A DNA stretch of 64,000 bases, taken from NCBI RefSeq assembly GCF_020176955.2, contig NZ_JAIUCZ020000002.1:1054001-1118000 (forward strand), read 5' to 3'. Source of the DNA: Nocardia sp. alder85J. Lineage in GTDB: Bacteria; Actinomycetota; Actinomycetes; Mycobacteriales; Mycobacteriaceae. The position numbers and the translations under genes are program-made. The notes under the pieces are model-generated. The model searched no databases. It had not been told where the DNA came from and saw only the letters and a program-made list of their open reading frames with translations. Numbering within the stretch: the first letter of the stretch is position 1; the number at the start of each line of letters is the position of its first letter. Shown in pieces: positions 25,712 through 32,430 of the stretch.

Positions 25712-26965
25712 ATGCGTGGTGTCAACGGCCTCGCTCCGCTCGGCGCAGCAGACCGCCCGACCCCGGCACGTCCCGGCCCCGGCAGCGCCACCCCGGCGGA
25801 TCGGCCCGGTGCCGCCCTCGGCCCCCGCCACAGCGCAGCGGCCACCTCGCCGCGGCCCCGATCCGGTGGCACCGCGACCCGGTCCCGCTGGACCGGCGGC
25901 GTGCTCGCCGCCGTCGCCGCCGTGGGTGTGCTGACCGGATGCTCCTCGCAGCAGTCCGGCGGCAAGACCCCCGCCGCCGCCCCCGCCTCGGCCGCGGTGT
26001 CCCCGCCGGTCACCACCGCCCCCGCCGGTAGCGTCACCACCGCCCCCGCGATCGCCGCGCTGGTGGCCGCGCCCGGCGGCGGGCGACTGGCCGAACTGGC
26101 CGCCGACGGCGTCACCGTCACCCTCACCGACCTCACCGGACCCGGCACCGCGGGCAATCCCGCACCCGCCGCACCGAGTGCATCCCCCGCCGCGAACGGC
26201 CCGGCGGCCGGATCCGGCCCGTCCCCGCGCGCGGTCACCCTGCCCGCCCGCGCCGCGACCCTGGCCCCCGGCGGTCCCGGCGAGGTGCTCGCCGCCGCCG
26301 GAGCGCAGATCGTGCACATCGACACCGCCACCGGCGCGACCCGCACCACCCCCGTCGGCGCCGACACCCGCGCGGTGGCCCGCCGCGACGACGGCACCCT
26401 CGCCGTCGCGCTGGCCGACCACCGGGTGCTGATCGTCGGCGACGACGGGCACGTCGTGCACACCGTCACCGGCCTCACCGGCGCCGACACCGTCGCCGCC
26501 GCCGGGGACACCGTCGCGGTGCTCGACCTCGCGCAGACCAGCCTCACCGAACTCGACCTCGCCCACGGCAAGCCCGCCCTGGCCCTGCGCGCCGGTACCG
26601 GCGCCACCGGCCTGATCGCCGACCACTACCAGCGGCTGCTGGTCACCGACACCGCTGGGGGCACGTTGCTGGTGTACACTGCCGATCCACTCGTGCTGCG
26701 GCAGCGTTTCCCGGTAGGCTCTTCGCCCTACGCACTCGCCTACGATCAGCGGTCCGAGACCGTCTGGGTCACCATGACCGGCAGTAACGAAGTCGTCGGA
26801 TTCGATCTGTCGACGGGTATACCGGAGGAAGTGGGACGCTTCGCGACGGTGCGTCAACCGGACTCGGTGACGATCGACGATCGCACCGGGGACATGTTCG
26901 TAGGGTCCGCGACCGGCGACGGTCTGCAGCGGATCGGCGCGGACGAGAGGAAGAGAGGGCAGTGA
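25712..26965 (+). CDS. lppL: LppL-like beta-propeller lipoprotein
   Basis: The 417-residue protein has a lipobox (AVAAVGVLTGCSS) near residue 78 after a long basic Pro/Ala-rich N-terminus, then a Pro/Ala linker and repeated propeller blades (VLAAAGAQIVHIDTATGATR, TLAVALADHRVLIVGDDG, YALAYDQRSETVWVTMTGSN). Propellers of this type bind ligands or other surface proteins. ATG 25712 has GGAG upstream; an N-terminus of 60 residues before a signal peptide is unusual and a later start may be used, though I found none. Assignment to LppL rests on position before pyrD, as in M. tuberculosis Rv2138. Confidence 0.75.
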   Translation: MRGVNGLAPLGAADRPTPARPGPGSATPADRPGAALGPRHSAAATSPRPRSGGTATRSRWTGGVLAAVAAVGVLTGCSSQQSGGKTPAAAPASAAVSPPVTTAPAGSVTTAPAIAALVAAPGGGRLAELAADGVTVTLTDLTGPGTAGNPAPAAPSASPAANGPAAGSGPSPRAVTLPARAATLAPGGPGEVLAAAGAQIVHIDTATGATRTTPVGADTRAVARRDDGTLAVALADHRVLIVGDDGHVVHTVTGLTGADTVAAAGDTVAVLDLAQTSLTELDLAHGKPALALRAGTGATGLIADHYQRLLVTDTAGGTLLVYTADPLVLRQRFPVGSSPYALAYDQRSETVWVTMTGSNEVVGFDLSTGIPEEVGRFATVRQPDSVTIDDRTGDMFVGSATGDGLQRIGADERKRGQ

Positions 26966-27249
26966 TGGCTCCGTCCCCGGCAACCGGTTCGCACCAGCCG
27001 CACCGTTCGCAGCGCCGAAACACGGTTCCAGCAGGCTGGGAAACCACCAGTGACGAGGGAGAATACGAGTACGTGCCGTTACGACTGCCACCGGATGTCA
27101 ACCGGGTGACCGCGTCGATGCGCCTGGCGATCCAGGCCGAGTACGGCGGATGGGAGCTGTCGCGGGTGCGCGCGTACACCGACGGCAGCCGGCGGGTGCT
27201 GCTGCGCCGCCGCAAGACCAGCCACCCGGTCCCGGAACCGGGAATGTGA
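26965..27249 (+). CDS. DUF5703 family protein
   Basis: The 94-residue protein has the DUF5703 core [20 protein letters not shown] followed by [29 protein letters not shown] (segments given: [17 protein letters not shown]). Function is unknown. ATG 26965 overlaps the lppL stop (TGATG); a GTG at 26962 is also possible. GAGAGGGC provides the ribosome site. It sits between lppL and pyrD and is likely co-transcribed with both. Confidence 0.82.
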   Translation: MAPSPATGSHQPHRSQRRNTVPAGWETTSDEGEYEYVPLRLPPDVNRVTASMRLAIQAEYGGWELSRVRAYTDGSRRVLLRRRKTSHPVPEPGM

Positions 27250-27257
27250 GGCGGAGC

Positions 27258-28340
27258 ATGTACTCCCTACTGCTGCGCCTGATGTTCCTGCTGCCCCCGG
27301 AACGCATCCACCACCTCGCGTTCGTCGCGATGCGGTGGGCCACCCGCTTCGGCGCCGGCCGGCGGCTGACCGCGGCCCTGTTCGCCGTCGACGACCCGAT
27401 CCTGGCCGTCGACGCGTTCGGGGTGCGGTTCCCCGCCCCGCTGGGCATGGCCGCCGGATTCGACAAGAACGCCGAGGGCGTCGACACCTGGGGCCCGCTG
27501 GGCTTCGGTTTCGCCGAGATCGGCACCGTCACCGCCGCGGCCCAGCCCGGCAACCCCGCGCCGCGGCTGTTCCGGCTGCCCGCCGACCGCGCGCTGATCA
27601 ACCGGATGGGCTTCAACAACCACGGCGCCGACGCGGCCGCGGACCGGATGCGCCGGCGGCTGCCCGGCGGGCCGCCGCTGGGCGCCAACATCGGCAAGAA
27701 CAAGGTCACCGCACCGGAACACGCGGCCGCCGACTACGCCCACTGCGCCCGCCTGCTGGGCCCGCAGGCCGATTTCGTCGTCGTCAACGTGTCCTCCCCG
27801 AACACCCCCGGCCTGCGGGATCTGCAAGCGGTCCAGTCGCTGCGCCCGATCCTGGCCGCGGTCCTCGCCGAAACCGACAAGCCGGTGCTGGTGAAGATCG
27901 CCCCCGACCTGTCCGACGAGGATGTCGACGCCGTCGCCGACCTCGCCGTCGAACTCGGCCTGGCCGGCATCGTCGCCACCAACACCACCATCCGCCGCGA
28001 CGGCCTGGCCACCCCCGCCGCCGAGGTCGACGCGATGGGCTCCGGCGGCCTGTCCGGCCCGCCGGTCGCGGACCGGTCGCTGGAGGTGCTGCGGCGGCTG
28101 TACGCCCGCGCCGGGGACCGGCTGGTGCTGATCTCCGTCGGCGGCATCGAGACCGCCGACCAGGCCTTCGAACGTATCCTCGCCGGCGCCACCCTGCTCC
28201 AGGGCTTCACCGGCTTCATCTACGGCGGACCCGGCTGGGCCCGGCACATCCATCGCGGGCTGGCACAGCGGTTGCGTGACGGTGGCTACCACAGCCTCGC
28301 CGACGCCGTCGGCGCCGCCCACGGCGCCAGCCGCGCCTGA
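27258..28340 (+). CDS. pyrD: Quinone-dependent dihydroorotate dehydrogenase (class 2)
   Basis: The 360-residue enzyme oxidises dihydroorotate to orotate in pyrimidine synthesis, passing electrons to quinone at the membrane. The N-terminal helices ([22 protein letters not shown]) form the membrane-associated quinone tunnel of class 2 enzymes. FMN and substrate sites show as [35 protein letters not shown] (catalytic Ser region), [13 protein letters not shown] and [14 protein letters not shown] 27258 follows GAGGCGGAG at a good distance. It is 8 bp downstream of the DUF5703 gene. Confidence 0.96.
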   Translation: MYSLLLRLMFLLPPERIHHLAFVAMRWATRFGAGRRLTAALFAVDDPILAVDAFGVRFPAPLGMAAGFDKNAEGVDTWGPLGFGFAEIGTVTAAAQPGNPAPRLFRLPADRALINRMGFNNHGADAAADRMRRRLPGGPPLGANIGKNKVTAPEHAAADYAHCARLLGPQADFVVVNVSSPNTPGLRDLQAVQSLRPILAAVLAETDKPVLVKIAPDLSDEDVDAVADLAVELGLAGIVATNTTIRRDGLATPAAEVDAMGSGGLSGPPVADRSLEVLRRLYARAGDRLVLISVGGIETADQAFERILAGATLLQGFTGFIYGGPGWARHIHRGLAQRLRDGGYHSLADAVGAAHGASRA

Positions 28341-28492
28341 GATCACCGAGCCACGCACCGCGCCGCACCTACGCGCCGCGGTCCGGCCCGGCCCTGCGCG
28401 GGCAGACACCAGGGGCCCCGCCCGGTCGGCGGCGAGGCGTCACCGCAGCCCCGCCGCAGCCGCCGCGCGGTGGGGGCCGTGCGGCGTGACGC

Positions 28493-28858
28493 TCAGCCGA
28501 GCAGATGCAGCGACCGCGGTGCCGAACGCCCCGCGCCGGGCGCCGGTTCCCCCCGCTCCGGTGGCGCCGGTCGCGGCGGCCGATGCGTGCGGGCGGCCAT
28601 CCGCCGCGACAACAGGATCACCGCGTGCTCGTAGCGGACCCCGAGGTCTGCGGCGTGCGCGGCGATGCGGTCCGCGGCGGTGGCGTCGTGGACCATGTCC
28701 GGATCGCTGAGCAGTTCGTCCAGCCGCATCCCGGCCAGGGCCTGGTCGTGGGTCAGCTGCTGCGGCAGCCAGCTCAGCCGCCAGACCCCCGCGGCGCGGT
28801 AGGCGTACTCCGGAGAACGGTCGCTGGTCATCGTCGCGTCTGTCGTGTGGATGGTCAC
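28493..28858 (-). CDS. Small WRLSWLP-motif protein, paralog A
   Basis: The 121-residue protein contains AYRAAGVWRLSWLPQQLTHD (motif at residues 26-32) followed by a helical region and an Arg/Pro-rich tail. The function is unknown to me; a related 97-residue protein is encoded just upstream, with the same motif and a near-identical ribosome site. GTG 28858 follows GAGGAGG; a TTG 96 bp upstream in frame would add a Cys-rich stretch (CSGCPSGEC) but would bypass that ribosome site. It is the last gene of the leftward set opposing the PfkB gene. Confidence 0.7.
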   Translation of the reverse strand: MTIHTTDATMTSDRSPEYAYRAAGVWRLSWLPQQLTHDQALAGMRLDELLSDPDMVHDATAADRIAAHAADLGVRYEHAVILLSRRMAARTHRPPRPAPPERGEPAPGAGRSAPRSLHLLG

Positions 28859-28997
28859 GACTGCCTCCTCTCGCGGGCGCACCCGGTGCAGCGCGGCGCT
28901 GCATTCGCCGGACGGGCACCCGCTACATCGCTGTGGGTTGCCGAAAAGTCGCAAACCGGGTGGCCGGTCACGGCGGACCGGTTCGCGGGCCCGGCGA

Positions 28998-29291
28998 TCA
29001 CGACGACCGCCGCACCTGCGCGCGCTGCAACAGCGCCGAGAACGCCTGCGGCACGGTGGTGTTCACCTGCCGCGCCAGCCGCCCCAGCTCGTCCCACACC
29101 GCCGGATCGGTCAATGTCCGTGGCGTGGCCAGGATTTCGGCGAGCAGGACCCCCGCACGGGCCTGCTCCACGGTCAGATTCGTCTCGGGCAGCCAACTGA
29201 GCCGCCAGGTCGAGCCGCCACGGGTGGCCCGCGTGGCCCATTCGCCACTGCGGGCGCCGATGATCGTGCGGCTGGTCTCGTAGAGGGTCAC
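28998..29291 (-). CDS. Small WRLSWLP-motif protein, paralog B
   Basis: The 97-residue protein has STWRLSWLPETNLTVEQARA (motif at residues 29-35), then a helical C-terminus ending in basic residues (AQVRRSS). It aligns with the neighbouring 121-residue protein through the motif and the acidic helix after it (LLAEIL versus RLDELL), so the pair is a tandem duplication. GTG 29291 follows GGAGGCAGCC, nearly the same site as in paralog A. Unknown function. Confidence 0.7.
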   Translation of the reverse strand: MTLYETSRTIIGARSGEWATRATRGGSTWRLSWLPETNLTVEQARAGVLLAEILATPRTLTDPAVWDELGRLARQVNTTVPQAFSALLQRAQVRRSS

Positions 29292-29416
29292 GGCTGCCTC
29301 CAACTGGGGCGGGTCGCGGCGCGACATGGTCGTGCGGGGATGACGAAGGCCCCGCGCGGCGCTACCGAGGGCCGGGCGGGGTGGCCGCGCAGGGGCGGCA
29401 CGGAGCAGGGCGCAGG

Positions 29417-29515
29417 TCAGGCGGCCACGATCGCGGCCGCGTCGGTCTCACCGTCGGTGGTCTCGCGGCGAGCCCACCGGTGACTACGCCGTCGCGACAG
29501 GGTTGCTCCCGACAT
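29417..29515 (-). CDS. 32-residue basic peptide with a strong ribosome site
   Basis: ATG 29515 is preceded by CGGGAGGTCCTG, one of the best Shine-Dalgarno sequences in the window. The peptide is basic in its first half (MSGATLSRRRSHRWARRE) and acidic then Ala/Val-rich at the end (TDGETDAAAIVAA). No transmembrane helix, no cysteine. It is the first frame of the leftward set with the WRLSWLP paralogs, opposite the PfkB gene. It may be a leader, a small regulator or a precursor peptide. No homolog is known to me. Confidence 0.5.
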   Translation of the reverse strand: MSGATLSRRRSHRWARRETTDGETDAAAIVAA

Positions 29516-29543
29516 CAGGACCTCCCGAGGCACTCGGCGTACG

Positions 29544-29594
29544 AATGCCGTTCCACAGTGCGGCATTTCCCGTCAGGTGTCCGGCAAATGCCGC
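29544..29594. promoter_or_regulatory. Three AATGCCG half-sites in alternating orientation
   Basis: AATGCCG at 29544-29550, its reverse complement CGGCATT at 29561-29567, and AAATGCCGC at 29586-29594. The last two form a perfect 9-bp inverted repeat GCGGCATTT / AAATGCCGC with a 17-bp spacer. The sites lie between the 32-codon ORF and the divergent PfkB gene. Confidence 0.6.
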
Positions 29595-29666
29595 CTTACT
29601 GATAAAATTTCCCCGAGTGAGACCAGGATAAACCCGAAGATGAACGGTACTATGCCGCGATTCCGT

Positions 29667-29685
29667 CTATCGTCTGCAACGATAG
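29667..29685. promoter_or_regulatory. Inverted repeat before the PfkB-like gene
   Basis: CTATCG (29667-29672) and CGATAG (29680-29685) flank 7 bases, 6 bp upstream of the GGAGG ribosome site. It could be a second operator or a leader hairpin. Confidence 0.4.
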
Positions 29686-29707
29686 TGACACGGAGGTGAC
29701 GGGCTCC

Positions 29708-31135
29708 ATGACCGGAGACGAAGCCGCGATCGCCGCGGTCCGCAGCGTACTCACCAGCCTGCGCAAACGCGCCGGCCTGCAACCGGACCGCCTGCACCGC
29801 ACCGAGATCGACGCCGGCATCCTCCTGGACCTCCCGGTGATCCAGCGCTACGCCGACCGCTTCGGGCGGACCCCGCAGCAGGCGGTGCTGCCGGTCGTCC
29901 GGGAACTCGCCCGCGGGCTGTCACCCACCGATCGGCTGATCGTCGACTCCGAACTCAATCTGGAACTGCTACAAGATCTTTCGGTCCCCGACGTCGACCT
30001 GGCCCGGCTGTACGGCGACGACCTCGGCCCCCGCCGCACCTATCTCTGCGAGCAGTGGGAAGCCTTGCACCACGCCCTGTCCGCCGACCGCATCCCACCC
30101 GCCCCGACCGTCCGCTCCCTGCGCGGAGCCCACGAAGACCGCGCCTTCCACGCCCTGGCCCGGCGGCTGGTGGAACCGTCGATCGCCGACCCCGTCCAGA
30201 TCCTGGTGGTCGGAGATGCGGTGCACGACCACGTGTACCACGTCGACCACATCCCGGCGGCGGGCAGATCCGTCGACGGCCACCGTAGCGCCCACCCCGG
30301 TGGCAAGGGACTCGGCCGCGCGGTCGTCGTCGCCGGCTTCGGTGCGTCGGCCGGGCTGGTCGGCGCCGTCGGCGGCGACGAGGCCGGTCGGCTGCTGCTG
30401 AGCTACCTCGGCGACCACGGAGTCGACACCTCGCTGGTGAAAACCGTTGTCGGAGCATCGACCCCGATCGTCGTGGTGATCGCCGGCCCCGGCGAGCCGG
30501 TGACCTTCGTCGACAAGAACGACCAGATGGCGCTCGACACCGACGATCTCGCCGGCCCCGCCGTGCAGAACGCGATCGGCCGCGCCAAGGTGCTGCTGCT
30601 CACCTTCGAACAGCCCGAACCGGTCCTCGCCTGGGTCCTGGCCCACGTGCACACCCTGCCGAGCCGGCCGACGGTGATCGTGCACGCCTCCCCGAGGCTC
30701 AAGGACCCCCAGACGCTGTATCCGTTCCTGCACACCGTCGATTACCTCATCGGCACCGCCGCCGAACTCGGCAGTCTGCTGCTGGGTTCCGGCTCGACCA
30801 CCATGGACCCCGCCCAGTGGCTCCAGGTCATGGGCGCCCGAACCGTCTGCACCATCCGGGAATTCGGCTGCGCGGTCCGCACCCGCGACGAAAGCTACGA
30901 CGTCGCACCGTATCCCGCGGTCTTCCGCAGCAAACCCGGTGCCAACGCCGTGTTCTCGGCCGCGCTGGCCTACCGCGTGCTGCACTCCGGCGGCCACGCC
31001 GACAAGGCCGACTTCGCCTGGGCCACAGCCGCGATGGACATCGCCCCACTGTCGCTGTCCGCGGTCCCCGACCCGTTGCCGACCGTCGACCAGGTCGATC
31101 AGGTGGTCCGATTCGGCCCAGTTGGCGAACTCTGA
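29708..31135 (+). CDS. PfkB-fold protein with N-terminal helical domain; catalytic aspartate absent
   Basis: Residues 163-475 have the ribokinase/PfkB fold: ILVVGDAVHDHVYHVDHIPA, HPGGKGLGRAVVVAGFG (the GGKG substrate motif), LVGAVGGDEAGRLLLSYLGDHG, split as AVGGDEAGRLL, and TVIVHASPRL. The motif that normally reads GAGD, holding the catalytic base, reads GANA here (residues 411-414), so kinase activity is doubtful. Residues 1-110 form a helical domain (SVLTSLRKRAGLQPDRLHRT, DRLIVDSELNLELL) resembling N-termini of actinobacterial regulators. ATG 29708 follows GGAGG at 11 bases. It precedes the GTP cyclohydrolase gene by 156 bp in the same direction. It may be a sugar or nucleoside sensor. Confidence 0.8.
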   Translation: MTGDEAAIAAVRSVLTSLRKRAGLQPDRLHRTEIDAGILLDLPVIQRYADRFGRTPQQAVLPVVRELARGLSPTDRLIVDSELNLELLQDLSVPDVDLARLYGDDLGPRRTYLCEQWEALHHALSADRIPPAPTVRSLRGAHEDRAFHALARRLVEPSIADPVQILVVGDAVHDHVYHVDHIPAAGRSVDGHRSAHPGGKGLGRAVVVAGFGASAGLVGAVGGDEAGRLLLSYLGDHGVDTSLVKTVVGASTPIVVVIAGPGEPVTFVDKNDQMALDTDDLAGPAVQNAIGRAKVLLLTFEQPEPVLAWVLAHVHTLPSRPTVIVHASPRLKDPQTLYPFLHTVDYLIGTAAELGSLLLGSGSTTMDPAQWLQVMGARTVCTIREFGCAVRTRDESYDVAPYPAVFRSKPGANAVFSAALAYRVLHSGGHADKADFAWATAAMDIAPLSLSAVPDPLPTVDQVDQVVRFGPVGEL

Positions 31136-31291
31136 GCAACAGCCGCGGGATTCCCGCGCCCGCGGCGGAAGATGATCGTGTCGCACGACGCGCGGTCACC
31201 GACTTGAAACAACGATCCGCACCAGTAGGCTCCGTGCGGGCATTGCCGACTGGCCGCCGCACAGTTCTCGGACATGGAAAGGGAACACCGA

Positions 31292-32122
31292 ATGGACGGC
31301 CACCCGGCCTCGCTGCTGTCCGACGACACTCGTCACGAGCTCAGCCGCAACGGAGCAACGTTGTCGTTACGGGTGGCGGAGATCAGCGGCGAGGCCGGAC
31401 CGGGACACATCCTGGTGTTCGGGGACCCGGAACTCGACGGTGACTGCCTCGTGCGTATCCATTCCCGGTGCCTGTACGGCGAGATGCTGCGTTCCGACGA
31501 CTGCGACTGCGGTCCGGAACTGGACCTGTCGCTGGACCTGATCAGCGAAGCCGGCGCGGGTGTGCTCATCTATCTGGAGCAGGAAGGCCGCGGCCTGGGT
31601 CTGTCGGCGAAGGCTCGCGGCTATCGCTACTGCCAGCAGCACGGCGTCGACACCTTCACCGCCTACGAGGAACTCGGGTATCCCGCCGACGCCCGCACCT
31701 ACGACCATGCCGTCGACAGCCTGCGCGCGCTGGGATTCTCGAAAGTGCGGTTGCTGACCAACAATCCGCAGAAGGTCGCCGCCGTCCGTGACGGCGGCAT
31801 CGCCGTCGCCGTCGAGTATCTGCACATTCCCGGCCTCAGCCGCAACGCCCGCAACTACCTCCAGGCCAAGCGGCTGCGCCGGCGGCACATGATCCCGCGG
31901 CTGCGTTCGGCGGTCGACATCGTCTCCCTGGTGGCGATGATCGTGACCGTCGCCCTGACAGCGACCGGCCACGGGCCGGCATCGATGGCCGCCGCCGCCG
32001 TGGCAGCCGCGGCAACGGTGATGCGCCTGCGCGACTCGACCCACGCACTGCCGATGCGGGAGATCCTCGCCGGGATCCCCGGCGCTGCCCCGCTGGCCAG
32101 ACGGCGCGCCGCGACTCGCTGA
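31292..32122 (+). CDS. GTP cyclohydrolase II with C-terminal membrane tail
   Basis: Residues 1-200 form a complete GTP cyclohydrolase II: zinc ligands Cys60, Cys71 and Cys73 (RCLYGEMLRSDDCDCG), YLEQEGRGLGL, the Tyr in KARGYRY, the catalytic Arg in GYPADARTY and LLTNNPQKVAA. The enzyme opens GTP to a diaminopyrimidinone, the first step of riboflavin and some specialised pathways. It is not fused to RibB and no other rib gene is near. The last 75 residues are unusual: a helix (SLVAMIVTVALTAT), an Ala/Val run and a basic end, likely a membrane anchor. ATG 31292 has AAGGGA upstream. It probably works with the PfkB-like protein upstream. Confidence 0.85.
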   Translation: MDGHPASLLSDDTRHELSRNGATLSLRVAEISGEAGPGHILVFGDPELDGDCLVRIHSRCLYGEMLRSDDCDCGPELDLSLDLISEAGAGVLIYLEQEGRGLGLSAKARGYRYCQQHGVDTFTAYEELGYPADARTYDHAVDSLRALGFSKVRLLTNNPQKVAAVRDGGIAVAVEYLHIPGLSRNARNYLQAKRLRRRHMIPRLRSAVDIVSLVAMIVTVALTATGHGPASMAAAAVAAAATVMRLRDSTHALPMREILAGIPGAAPLARRRAATR

Positions 32123-32430
32123 AACAGCGGCCTGCCGAGGCGCGACACCGCTGGCCCCACCCACAATCGCAACATGGACAGGTCCCCAGGAAACGCCGGA
32201 AATGGCCGCGATCGTTGCCGCACCACAAACCCAGGACGTTCGCGCCGAGCCGGGACGATCGCGGTGATCCACCCGGTGTAAGACGCATCACATCCGGCGC
32301 GCCGCCGATAGGATGGGTGCACCGCGTCACTCGGTGGCGCGACGCCGGCGGTGCGGCCCCTCGCGGGTGAGCGGGCCGGCGCAGCGTTCCGAGTGCCCGA
32401 GGCGCGGCACGGCACAGGAACCAGGGACGT
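32123..32430. other. Intergenic region before the acyl-CoA ligase gene
   Basis: These 308 bp hold no convincing gene. CAGCGG and CCGCTG just after the cyclohydrolase stop could form a weak 6-bp hairpin with a loop of 18. A TAGGAT -10-like hexamer sits near 32310, so the ligase gene probably has its own promoter. A CAGGAACCAGGGA stretch before ATG 32431 serves as ribosome site. Confidence 0.4.

Noticed and set aside
28859..28954. Cys-rich N-terminal extension (CSGCPSGEC) on paralog A
   Set aside because: It would start at TTG and bypass the GAGGAGG ribosome site that matches the other paralog.
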